DNA of 64,000 nt from Trueperaceae bacterium. GTDB lineage: Bacteria > Deinococcota > Deinococci > Deinococcales > Trueperaceae. The notes under the pieces are model-generated. The model had not been told where the DNA came from. It made no database searches and saw nothing but the letters and a program-made list of their open reading frames with translations. Both the position numbers and the translations under genes were made by a program. Position 1 is the first letter of the stretch; each line of letters starts with the position of its first letter. The stretch lies in NCBI GenBank assembly GCA_023954415.1, contig JAMLIB010000002.1:254599-318598 (forward strand). The letters are read 5' to 3'. Shown piece by piece: positions 25,589-33,608 of this stretch.

Positions 25589-26812
25589 CTAGCGCGCCAG
25601 CCGCCACGTCCCGTCGCGGATCTCGGCCAGCACGTAGGCGCGAGCGTCGAGCCCCTGGTGGTCGGTGCCGGTGAAGTCGAAGACGCCGCCGATCCCGGCG
25701 AACGGTCCCATGGCCTCGAGGGCGTCGCGCAGCGCGCCGCGCGTGCCGACGCGGTGGCTCAAGTCGAGGCGGCCCGTATCCTGCACGTAACGGGCGGCCG
25801 AGACGATGGCCTGGACGGCATCGTAGGCGTGACCGGCGAAGGTGGAAGGACTCGTGCCCGGATACGCGGTCTCGTAGTCCGCAAGGAACGCCGCCGTGAC
25901 GTCGCGGGTCGGGGCCGTGGCGGCCAGGTCGTCGAGGACGAGCAGCGGGCCGACGGCCAACCGCACACCCTCTGCCGCGGCGCCGGCCAGTTCGATGAAG
26001 CGGTCGTTGCCAACGCCGTGGCTGACGTAGATGTCGCCCCCGTAGCCGCGGTCGCGAAGCTCGCGCACCATGCGCGCGGAGTCGTCGACGATGCCCCAGA
26101 CGAGCACGGCCTGCGGGCGCGACAGGAGCGCGGCGAGCGCCGGCGCCGTGTACGACTCGGCGTCGGCCTCGTAGCGCACGACCTGGTCGAGATGGATGTT
26201 CGTGCTCATGAGCTGGAGCTGAAGCTCGACCAAGCCGCTCTCGCCGAACGCGTCGGCGAGGCCGAGGAACACGACTTCGTTGATGCCGCGCGCTTGCATG
26301 TCCGCGACCACGCCCGAGAGGATGAGGCGATCGGTGGGAACGGTGGTGAAGACCCAGCGCCTCGACTCGGCCGGCTCGGCGATCGGGGCGGCGGCCGCGA
26401 GGCTGATGAGCGGCACGCCCGCCGACTGGGCGAGCGCGACGACGGCGAGGGCGCCTACGGAGCGCGTGCAGCAGATGATGGCGTCCACCCGCCCCTCGTT
26501 CAGTAGGCTCTTGACGTGCGCGATCGTCTGGTCGAGGGAGGAGCCGTCGTCGAGGACGGTGATGTCCAGCTTGACGCCCCGGCCGATACCGTCGGCGGCG
26601 TACTGGCGCTGCAGGAGCTCGAGGGCGGCGGCTTCGCCCTCGCCGAGGGCGGCCGAGCCGCCGGTGCGCGAGACCACAGCGCCGACACGCAGGACCTGCT
26701 CCTGAGCGTGGGCGAGGCCGGGCAGGAAAGCGGCTGGGGCGAGCGCGGCGAGGCCTGAGAGTGCGAAGGCGGCTGTCGCGATGTGGGCGGCGCGTCTGAC
26801 TATGTCAAACAT
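25589..26812 (-). CDS. Branched-chain-amino-acid-type ABC transporter substrate-binding protein
   Basis: A 407-residue exported binding protein (Peripla_BP_6, LivJ-like). The Sec signal peptide runs to about residue 36 (FALSGLAALAPAAFLPGLAHA). The mature part starts with VLRVGAVVSRTGGSAALGEG and has the family's EGRVDAIICCTRSVGALAVVALAQ hinge and a C-terminal GVFDFTGTDHQGLDARAY segment. GGAGGGGACC precedes the ATG. No permease or ATPase genes are adjacent, so it is an orphan. The HpaB-family operon on the same strand lies upstream, and an aromatic or other carboxylate ligand is only a guess. Confidence 0.85.
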   Translation of the reverse strand: MFDIVRRAAHIATAAFALSGLAALAPAAFLPGLAHAQEQVLRVGAVVSRTGGSAALGEGEAAALELLQRQYAADGIGRGVKLDITVLDDGSSLDQTIAHVKSLLNEGRVDAIICCTRSVGALAVVALAQSAGVPLISLAAAAPIAEPAESRRWVFTTVPTDRLILSGVVADMQARGINEVVFLGLADAFGESGLVELQLQLMSTNIHLDQVVRYEADAESYTAPALAALLSRPQAVLVWGIVDDSARMVRELRDRGYGGDIYVSHGVGNDRFIELAGAAAEGVRLAVGPLLVLDDLAATAPTRDVTAAFLADYETAYPGTSPSTFAGHAYDAVQAIVSAARYVQDTGRLDLSHRVGTRGALRDALEAMGPFAGIGGVFDFTGTDHQGLDARAYVLAEIRDGTWRLAR

Positions 26813-26985
26813 GGTCCCCTCCGGAGGACGGCGGTGGGCTCGGCGCCCACCTCTTGCGAGACGATTGGCGACTGCCTAAGTTCCTACCACGATGTTGCCA
26901 TGGCGCGAACGCCCCCGGGTAGCCCGCCTGGGCGGCCCGGGCACAACGCCGCACGCCAGGCGCGGCGGGGACGCGCCTTTCTCAC

Positions 26986-28434
26986 TCAACCGCGGCGCCG
27001 CAGGAAGTCGTCTATCAGCGCCCGAGCGCCGGAGGTGTCGTAATCGCGGCGCAGGGCCGCCTGGTTCCTGACCGGGTCCCCGAAGAAGTACTTCTCGTAG
27101 AGGTTCTGGCGCCCGCCGAAGGCCGAGATGCTCATGTCCCACGCCAGCCGGAAGAGCCGGAGCCGGTCCTCGGCCGCGAGGTTGCTCGCCTGCAGGTAGC
27201 GGTCGATGGCGTCGGCCATCGGGCCCTGGCGCTCACGTTCGCTCGGCAGCATGATCAGGCCGCTGGCGCCGAGGAGCTGCAAGACCTCCACGAGGCGTGG
27301 GTAGACCTGCGGGAAGTACGCCCTCGCGGTGGCCAGCGCCGCCTTGTCCGGCGTCATCGTGCCGTACTCGTCCGGAGCGGCGAGCTCCTCGGCCTGCGTC
27401 TTGAGCGCCTTGAGCACCTCGAGGACCGTCACGAGCTCGGCCAGCTTTAGCTGCACGTGCTCGAAGCGTCCGCTGCCGATGGCCGCCACGATGAGCTCCG
27501 CCACGCCCAGGAACGCCTCCGCCTTGACGATCTTGACGTTCAGGACCTGATGGCCCATCTGGTAGGCGGCGTTGGTCGCTCCGTACATGCCGGCGGCCAG
27601 GTCGGCGTCGCCCAGGAGGAAGACGCGCTCCCACGGCACGAGGACGTCGTCGAACGTCACCAAGGCGTCGAGCTCGTCGAAGCGCGCCCCGAGCGGATGG
27701 TCGGTGAGGTTGCGCCGCTCCTCGAGGGGCTCGCGCGCGATGAACGTGAGGCCCGGCGTGGAGCACGGGACGGCGAACGCGAGGGCGTAGCGCTCAGGCT
27801 CGACGGCGGTGCTGCCGGCCGGCGGCGGCATGATCAGGAGCTCGTCGGCCACCGGGAGCGTGGCGAGCATGCGCGCGCCGCGCACGACGACGCCTGCGCT
27901 CGTCTCGCGCACGACGCCGAGGGCGATGTACGGGTCGTGCAACCGGTCGCTCGGCGCGGCGCGGTTGACCTGCGGGTCGGTGAGGGCGTGGGTGAGGCAG
28001 AGATCGTGCTCGCGCACGTGCTCGAAGTAGCGCCTCAGGTTCTCCCCGAACCGCTCGCCGCAGCGCGCGAAGTACGGCGCCGCGCGGGCGCACGCCATCA
28101 AGTTCACGTTCAGGTAGTCGGGGCTGCGCCCGAGGAAGCCGAGCGAGTAACGGGCCCATGCGCGGTGCATCTGGGCGCGGGCGCGCAGGTCGTCCTTGGT
28201 GAGCGGCTCGATGAAGCTCATGCCCACCTGCGCGCCGCTCGCCGGGCTGGCGAACGTCATCGCGCAGCCGAGGTCGGCGCTCTGCTGCAGGTCGTACAGG
28301 TCGGCGATGGCGCGCGCCGCGGCGGCGGTGGCCCGATGCGCCGTCGGGTCGAGGACGCGCTCGCCGTCGACGTAAAGGTTGGGCGGGTCGCGCCTCAGAC
28401 CGTCGAGGAACTGTTGTCCGTCGCGCGCCGGCAC
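26986..28434 (-). CDS. hpaB: 4-hydroxyphenylacetate 3-monooxygenase (HpaB) family oxygenase
   Basis: A 482-residue FADH2-dependent monooxygenase of the HpaB family, which hydroxylates phenolic compounds with flavin supplied by a reductase. Family segments visible are VGMSFIEPLTKDDLRARAQMHRAWA, the flavin region LTHALTDPQVNRA, VPCSTPGLTFIAREPLEE, DVLVPWERVFLLGD, and the C-terminal GRQNLYEKYFFGDPVRNQ. The GTG start at 28434 lies 13 bases after the M20 peptidase stop. A flavin reductase is two genes upstream in the same operon, supporting a two-component enzyme. The natural substrate is unproven. Confidence 0.86.
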   Translation of the reverse strand: MPARDGQQFLDGLRRDPPNLYVDGERVLDPTAHRATAAAARAIADLYDLQQSADLGCAMTFASPASGAQVGMSFIEPLTKDDLRARAQMHRAWARYSLGFLGRSPDYLNVNLMACARAAPYFARCGERFGENLRRYFEHVREHDLCLTHALTDPQVNRAAPSDRLHDPYIALGVVRETSAGVVVRGARMLATLPVADELLIMPPPAGSTAVEPERYALAFAVPCSTPGLTFIAREPLEERRNLTDHPLGARFDELDALVTFDDVLVPWERVFLLGDADLAAGMYGATNAAYQMGHQVLNVKIVKAEAFLGVAELIVAAIGSGRFEHVQLKLAELVTVLEVLKALKTQAEELAAPDEYGTMTPDKAALATARAYFPQVYPRLVEVLQLLGASGLIMLPSERERQGPMADAIDRYLQASNLAAEDRLRLFRLAWDMSISAFGGRQNLYEKYFFGDPVRNQAALRRDYDTSGARALIDDFLRRRG

Positions 28435-28447
28435 CGCTCGTCGGCCC

Positions 28448-29857
28448 TCAGGCGAGGGGCGCCCGCACCGCGTCCTTGCCGGCCTCCCTGATGGCGTAGA
28501 GGAGCCGCACGGTGGCCTCGGTGCCCTTCTCCATGGCCGAGAGGCGGAAGAACTCGTTGGGCGCGTGCAGGCCGTTGTCCGGCTCGCCGAACGCGAAGTA
28601 GAGGCACCACATGCCGAGGACGCTGCCGAACTGCTCGGCCACAGGGACCGTCCCGCCCGTGAAGGTCGGGAAGGGGCGCTTGCCGTACGCCGCCTCCATG
28701 GCTTCGCCGGCGATCGCCAGGACCGGGTGGTCCAGGGGCATGAGGTAGGCGCGGCCCTTGCCGGCCATGGGCTTGACGTTCACATTCACGCCGGCGGGCG
28801 CGTGGCGCCGGATGTGCTCCGTCAGCGCGGCCACGACCTTGTCGGGGTCCTGCCCGACCACGAGGCGGCACGTGATCTTGGCGTGCGCCTCCTTGGGGAG
28901 CACGGTCTTGATGCCCCCGCCCTGGTAGCCGCCCCACATGCCGTTGACCTCCAGGGTCGGCCGCGCCACGCGGCGCTCCGCCGGCGTGTAGGCGGGGTCG
29001 CCCCACCAGCCGTCCAGGCCCAGGTCGGCGGCGCCGCTCCCTTCCCCCGGTACGGCCGCGATGGCGCCGCGGAGCTCAGCGCTGAGCTCCGGGATGCCGT
29101 CGAAGAACCCTTCCACGAGGACACGCCCGTCCGCGTCTTGCATGCTCGCGAGGATGCGCGCGAGGGCCATGATCGGGTTGGCGACGGCGCCGCCGTACAT
29201 GCCTGAGTGCAGGTCGGCGTTGGCGCCCGTGACGCTGACCTCGACGCCGGCCAGCCCGCGCGAGCCGACCGTGACCGACGGGATGCCCACCCCGAAGATG
29301 CCGCCGTCGGCGCTGATGGCGAGGTCGGCGGCGAGCAGCTCGGCGTTCTCGGCGAGGAACGGAGCGAGGTTCGGGCTGCCGATCTCCTCCTCCCCCTCGA
29401 CGAGGAACGTGACGTTCACGGGCGGCACGCCGGAGGCCGCCGCGCTCGCCTCGACGGCGTGGAGGGCGATCATGACGCCGCCCTTGTCGTCACTCGCGCC
29501 GCGACCGTAGATGCGCCCCTCGCGGATCTCCGGCACGAACGGCTGCGAGTTCCACAGCTCGAGCGGCTCGGGCGGCTGCACGTCGTAGTGGCCGTAGACG
29601 ATGACGGTAGGCGCGTTCTCGTCGTGGTGCCAGCGGGCGACGACGACCGGATGCCCCTTCGTCGGCATGACACGTACGTCCGGCACTCCGGCGCGCTCGA
29701 AGCGCGCCGCCAGCCAGCTGGCGGCCTCGTCGATGTCCTGCCTGTGCTCGGGCGCCGTGGAGACGCTCGGCACGCGCACGAACTCCATCAGCTCCTCGGC
29801 GTTCCTGGCTGCGCCCGCCTTGGCCGACTTGACGGCCTCTTCGACTGCCTGGCTCAC
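28448..29857 (-). CDS. M20-family dipeptidase/deacylase
   Basis: A 469-residue zinc peptidase of the M20 family (ArgE/DapE/CNDP-like). Metal and catalytic motifs are in order: VYGHYDVQPPEP, GRGASDDKGGVM, VEGEEEIGSP, a dimerisation insert (GSRGLAGVEVSVTGANADLHSGMYG), and a late LHAPNEFFRL histidine. The length fits the carnosinase-like subgroup. It sits between the flavin reductase and HpaB-family genes, so it might release an aromatic compound from an amide or peptide conjugate before hydroxylation; this is inference from context. Confidence 0.88.
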   Translation of the reverse strand: MSQAVEEAVKSAKAGAARNAEELMEFVRVPSVSTAPEHRQDIDEAASWLAARFERAGVPDVRVMPTKGHPVVVARWHHDENAPTVIVYGHYDVQPPEPLELWNSQPFVPEIREGRIYGRGASDDKGGVMIALHAVEASAAASGVPPVNVTFLVEGEEEIGSPNLAPFLAENAELLAADLAISADGGIFGVGIPSVTVGSRGLAGVEVSVTGANADLHSGMYGGAVANPIMALARILASMQDADGRVLVEGFFDGIPELSAELRGAIAAVPGEGSGAADLGLDGWWGDPAYTPAERRVARPTLEVNGMWGGYQGGGIKTVLPKEAHAKITCRLVVGQDPDKVVAALTEHIRRHAPAGVNVNVKPMAGKGRAYLMPLDHPVLAIAGEAMEAAYGKRPFPTFTGGTVPVAEQFGSVLGMWCLYFAFGEPDNGLHAPNEFFRLSAMEKGTEATVRLLYAIREAGKDAVRAPLA

Positions 29858-29886
29858 TGGTCACACCACCCTTTCGAGGTTCCGGC

Positions 29887-30471
29887 TCAAGGCTCCGGCA
29901 GCCGCCGGTAAGCGCTGCCGAAGTAGACGAGCGGCGCGCCGTCGGCGTAGCGGAGGGCCTCGACCCTACCGACGAAGAGCGTGTGATCGCCGACGTCGAA
30001 GCGCTGTTCGGCGCGCAAGACGAGCTGCGCGATAGCGCCCCGGATGACGGGGAAGCCGTCGTACTCCTCGTACGGTACACCGACGGGCTCGACGGGCCGG
30101 CCGGCGAAGTGGTCCGAGACGGGCGCCTGGTCCGCGGCGAGGACCGAGACGCCGAAACGCGTCGCGCCCATCAGGGTCGCGTGCGCCCTGGCGCGCTTGT
30201 CGATGGACACCGCGACGAGCGGCGGGTCGAGCGACAAGGACAGGAAGGCGTTGACCGTGATGCCGAAAGGCCGCTCCTCGCCGTCCGGCGTCGTGCCGAG
30301 CATGGTGACGACCGTGATGCCGGTCGCGAAACGGCTGAGGGCGGCGCGGAACTCGCGGCCGCCGACGGCCGCGCCGGAGAGCTCACCGACCGTGAGCCCG
30401 GGGGCGACACGCCGGTGTCCGCCACTCTCGTCGGCGGCGCTGCTTGCGGTGAGCGGATCGGAAACCATCAT
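29887..30471 (-). CDS. hpaC: Flavin reductase (HpaC-like)
   Basis: A 194-residue NAD(P)H:flavin oxidoreductase domain protein. Motifs are FRAALSRFATGITVVTM, GITVNAFLSLSLDPPLVAVSI and FGVSVLAADQ, with a late DHTLFVGRVEALRY. It would feed reduced flavin to the HpaB-family oxygenase at the end of the operon. Two consecutive ATGs (30471 and 30468) are possible starts; a 40-residue polar lead precedes the domain. It is divergent from the PucR regulator with a 90-bp gap. Confidence 0.85.
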   Translation of the reverse strand: MMVSDPLTASSAADESGGHRRVAPGLTVGELSGAAVGGREFRAALSRFATGITVVTMLGTTPDGEERPFGITVNAFLSLSLDPPLVAVSIDKRARAHATLMGATRFGVSVLAADQAPVSDHFAGRPVEPVGVPYEEYDGFPVIRGAIAQLVLRAEQRFDVGDHTLFVGRVEALRYADGAPLVYFGSAYRRLPEP

Positions 30472-30550
30472 CGAACGATCAGGCTATCCCTTGTGCGGCA
30501 ACGAGCCAATCGTAGTGGAACACAATCACCAGGCGAAAACTGTTCGGAGA

Positions 30551-30556
30551 TACAAT
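30551..30556 (+). promoter_or_regulatory. -10 box, leaderless promoter of the PucR-type regulator
   Basis: TACAAT, 5 bases before ATG 30562, in the short gap shared with the flavin reductase gene. Confidence 0.5.
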
Positions 30557-30561
30557 CCGGC

Positions 30562-32139
30562 ATGGCCGTTCCGGAGCCCGACTCGCCCTTCCAGTCCGGC
30601 GCGCCGTCCAGCCAAGCGGAACCGGGGGCTCCGTTGAGCGCGCTCCTGGAGGACCAGCGGCTGGGGCTGACCCTCGTGAGCGGCGATCCCGCCCGCCGGT
30701 TCCTTGACGTCCGGTGGCCGGAGCGAGAGCCGGACCGGCGCTGGCTCGAGCCCGGCGACCTGCGCCTGACGAGCGCCGGGGCGCCGGACGGCGCCTCGTT
30801 CGAGCCGCTCGTGCGCTCCGGGCCGACCGCCATCGTGTACGCGCTCACCCCGTCCGACCGGCGCCTCCCCGATGGGCTGGCGGCCCGGGCTCGGTCCGCG
30901 GGGGTCGCCCTCGTCAGCGCACCGCCAGCGACCGCCCCGGAGCGGGTCGAGGCCGCCGCTCTGCGCCTCCTGGGCGCCGCACCGGCTGCGGCGGCGGCCG
31001 TCCACGCGCCGCAAGCCTTCCTGCTCGCCGCGTTGGAAGGCGTCAAACCGGAGCGAGGTCTCCTGGAGCGCCTCCATGAGCTCACGGGTGCCGACCTCGT
31101 GCTGCTGAGCCCCGCCGGCGAGGTGGTCGCCAGAGCCGGCGCGAGCGGTTGGCGGCCGCGGGCGGACGCCCCGGCCGGCTCCTGGACGGAGGGCCGCATG
31201 CGTCTGGACGGGCGAGAGGCGCTCCTCTACCGCGTGAACGCCGAAGGTAGGCTCCGCGCCGTCCTGCTGGCCTTCCCCGACGGACGGCGGGACGCGCGGC
31301 CTTGGACGGAGTTCGCCCGCACGCTGCTCGGCCTGGCGTACGAGCGCAGGGCGGCCGAAGCGCTCACCGCGCGCGCGGAGCGCGCGGGCCTCCTCGCCCT
31401 CTGGTTGGCGGCTCCGACCGCCGCCGGTCTAGGCTCTCGCCTAGCCGCGCACGGCTTCGGCCCACGGACCCAGTACCGCGTGGCGGTCGGGGACGCCGGG
31501 GCGGCGACCGCTCAGGCCAACGCGGTCGGCGACGACCACTTCGCGCAGCGCGGCGTCCCGGCGCTCTCGGACGTGCGTGACGGGCGCGTCGTATGGCTGT
31601 TCGCGGACACGGTCGGCCCCGCCGCCGGGGTCTCCCCCCATGCGGCCGCGCTCCTGCTGGCGCTGGCTGAAGCCGGGCTCGCTGGCGGCGAGGGAAGGGG
31701 CGCGAGAGGTGACGGTGAGCGTGGCGGCGCTCCGCGCCTCGGCATCAGCGAGGCGGTCGAGGGCCTCGTAGCGGCGCCCGAGGCCTACCGGCGGGCGGCG
31801 ACCGCCCTGGAGCGGGCCGCGCCGGGCAGCGTGAAGGCCTACGAGCCCGACGTGGTGGCGGAGCTGCTGGGCCGGCAACCGCCCGAGCAGCTCCGGGCGC
31901 TGCGCGAGACGGTGCTGGGCGGGCTCACCGCCGGCGACCCGCACGGCAAGCTGCGCGCCACGCTCGAGGCTTACCTGCGGGGGCGCGACCTCGCGGGCCT
32001 CGCGGAGGAGCTCGGCGTGCACGTGAACACGCTCCGCTACCGCCTGAAGCGCGTCGAGGAGCTGCTCGGGGCGTCCCTGACGGACCCGGAGACCCTCGCG
32101 AAGCTCTGGCTGGCGACGCGCGGGGTCGACCAGTCCTGA
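30562..32139 (+). CDS. PucR/CdaR-type transcriptional regulator
   Basis: A 525-residue regulator. The N-terminal part (about 25-150) resembles a PucR sensor domain (LLEDQRLGLTLVSGDPARRFLDVRW). A middle GGDEF-like/CdaR region follows, and a C-terminal PucR helix-turn-helix closes it: LAEELGVHVNTLRYRLKRVEEL near residues 485-506. The start is fixed by a TACAAT box 5 bases before ATG 30562. Divergent from the flavin reductase-M20-HpaB operon, it is the obvious candidate regulator of that operon. The effector is unknown. Confidence 0.82.
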   Translation: MAVPEPDSPFQSGAPSSQAEPGAPLSALLEDQRLGLTLVSGDPARRFLDVRWPEREPDRRWLEPGDLRLTSAGAPDGASFEPLVRSGPTAIVYALTPSDRRLPDGLAARARSAGVALVSAPPATAPERVEAAALRLLGAAPAAAAAVHAPQAFLLAALEGVKPERGLLERLHELTGADLVLLSPAGEVVARAGASGWRPRADAPAGSWTEGRMRLDGREALLYRVNAEGRLRAVLLAFPDGRRDARPWTEFARTLLGLAYERRAAEALTARAERAGLLALWLAAPTAAGLGSRLAAHGFGPRTQYRVAVGDAGAATAQANAVGDDHFAQRGVPALSDVRDGRVVWLFADTVGPAAGVSPHAAALLLALAEAGLAGGEGRGARGDGERGGAPRLGISEAVEGLVAAPEAYRRAATALERAAPGSVKAYEPDVVAELLGRQPPEQLRALRETVLGGLTAGDPHGKLRATLEAYLRGRDLAGLAEELGVHVNTLRYRLKRVEELLGASLTDPETLAKLWLATRGVDQS

Positions 32140-32264
32140 CCGCCGCGCGCTCCGAGGCTCCGCGGGGCGCGAGTGCGCCGGGGCAACCCGTCCACCATCC
32201 GCCGCCGGGACCCGTTCCAGCACCGGTCTGTGGCAGGCGCGGTAGGACCACGCGCTCACCGCCG

Positions 32265-32282
32265 TACAATCGCGTCCGGAGG
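32265..32282 (+). promoter_or_regulatory. Promoter box and ribosome site of the MBL hydrolase gene
   Basis: TACAAT (32265-32270) followed by GGAGG (32278-32282) 5 bases before ATG 32288: a very short leader that keeps a ribosome site, unlike the leaderless genes nearby. Confidence 0.5.
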
Positions 32283-32287
32283 CGACG

Positions 32288-33040
32288 ATGGCCAAGGTCC
32301 ACCTGCTAGGCACGGGGGCGGCACTGTCGGACAAGAGCAGGACCACGACGATGCTGGCGCTGGAGGGGGAGACGAGCCTGCTGCTCGTCGATTGCGGCGG
32401 CGACGCCGCCCAGCGCCTCCTCGCCAACGACCTCGACCTGTCGAAGGTGAGCGGCCTGATCGCCACCCACGAGCACGCCGACCACGTCGGCGGCTTCGCG
32501 CTCCTCATGGAACGGCTGTGGCTCGCCGGCCACAAGCGGAAGTTCGACGTCTACGGCATCCGCTCGGCCCTAGACCAGGTGCGCCGCATCCACGACGCCT
32601 TCGACACGGCGGAGTGGCCGGACTACCCTGAGATCCGTTACCACGAGGTCGAGCGCGCCCTGGGCGCGCCGGTCCTGACGAACGAGGACTTCGAGATAAC
32701 GGCCGTGCCGGGCGACCACGCCGTGCCGGTCATAGGCCTGCGGGTTACGGACGAGCGTTCTGGCAGCGTCCTCGCTTACTCGTGCGACACGGAGCTATCC
32801 GAGGCGGTCGTCGAGGGCGCGCGCGGGGCCGACCTGCTCGTCCATGAGGCGAGCGGGGCGTTCCCCGGCCACTCCACGGGCGCCGACGCCGCCGCCGTGG
32901 CTTCTCGGGCGGGCGCCAAGCGCCTGGTCCTTGTACACATCCCGCCGCAACGCGACGGCGGGGCGGGGCTCCTCGCCTCCGCCAGGGCCGGGTTCGCCGC
33001 CGCCGAGCTCGGCGAGGACGGCGACGTGCACGAGTTCTGA
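32288..33040 (+). CDS. Metallo-beta-lactamase fold hydrolase (RNase Z-like)
   Basis: A 250-residue MBL-fold protein with the metal-binding motif THEHADHVGG, the second-shell His in GDHAVPVIG, the bridging Asp in YSCDTELSE, and the terminal His in VLVHIPP. The architecture is that of small RNase Z/ElaC-like or phosphodiesterase MBL proteins, but the flexible arm typical of tRNase Z is not evident, so I leave the substrate open. It is a single gene between the PucR regulator and the convergent Nudix gene. Confidence 0.87.
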   Translation: MAKVHLLGTGAALSDKSRTTTMLALEGETSLLLVDCGGDAAQRLLANDLDLSKVSGLIATHEHADHVGGFALLMERLWLAGHKRKFDVYGIRSALDQVRRIHDAFDTAEWPDYPEIRYHEVERALGAPVLTNEDFEITAVPGDHAVPVIGLRVTDERSGSVLAYSCDTELSEAVVEGARGADLLVHEASGAFPGHSTGADAAAVASRAGAKRLVLVHIPPQRDGGAGLLASARAGFAAAELGEDGDVHEF

Positions 33041-33119
33041 CGCGCCGGCGTCAGGGTCCCGCCGCTGACCCGACCCGCGACGGTCCTCGAACCACGCGCC
33101 CCGACCCGGGGTTCCTGGC

Positions 33120-33608
33120 TCAGTAGCCCGCGCCGGGGAGGAGCTCGCGGTCTTCGGACCCGGCTTCCGCCCGCTGCCGCTTCAACTCCTGCATGGCGAC
33201 GACGCTCAGGCGGGCGATGGACGTGACGCGCGCTCGAGCGACGACTTCGTCCGGTTCCCAGTAGTCGAGACCCGCGCCCTCCGCGAGCACCAGCTCCTCC
33301 GTCGCGGCGTCGATGGCCGCGAGGAAGATGTGGTACTGCGCCGGCCAGCCCTCGTAGACGAGCAGGGGGCGGAAGTGGCGCACGTGGAAGCCGATCTCCT
33401 CGGCGATCTCGCGGCGCATGCCTTCGGCCGGCGTCTCGCCGACGTCCACCCCGCCGCCGAACAGCGACCACTCGCCGGGCGAGACGATGCCGGGCTTGTC
33501 GTCGCGCAGTTGCAGCAACACGCGGCCGTCCGGGTGCAACAGCACCGCTCCGGCGACCACGCGGCGGCCGTCCGGCAGCCGGACGTCGGGTTCGGCTCCC
33601 GCCGTCAC
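33120..33608 (-). CDS. Nudix hydrolase
   Basis: A 162-residue Nudix domain protein. The Nudix box GGVDVGETPAEGMRREIAEE continues into IGF and carries all the glutamates needed for Mg2+ binding. Preceding strands (RRVVAGAVLLHPDGRVLLQLRDD) fit the fold. The GTG start (33608) overlaps the speA stop as GTGA, so it is translationally coupled to arginine decarboxylase. The substrate is unknown; the link to polyamine synthesis is positional only. The frame is open for over 1 kb upstream but that portion is a shadow of speA. Confidence 0.85.
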   Translation of the reverse strand: MTAGAEPDVRLPDGRRVVAGAVLLHPDGRVLLQLRDDKPGIVSPGEWSLFGGGVDVGETPAEGMRREIAEEIGFHVRHFRPLLVYEGWPAQYHIFLAAIDAATEELVLAEGAGLDYWEPDEVVARARVTSIARLSVVAMQELKRQRAEAGSEDRELLPGAGY

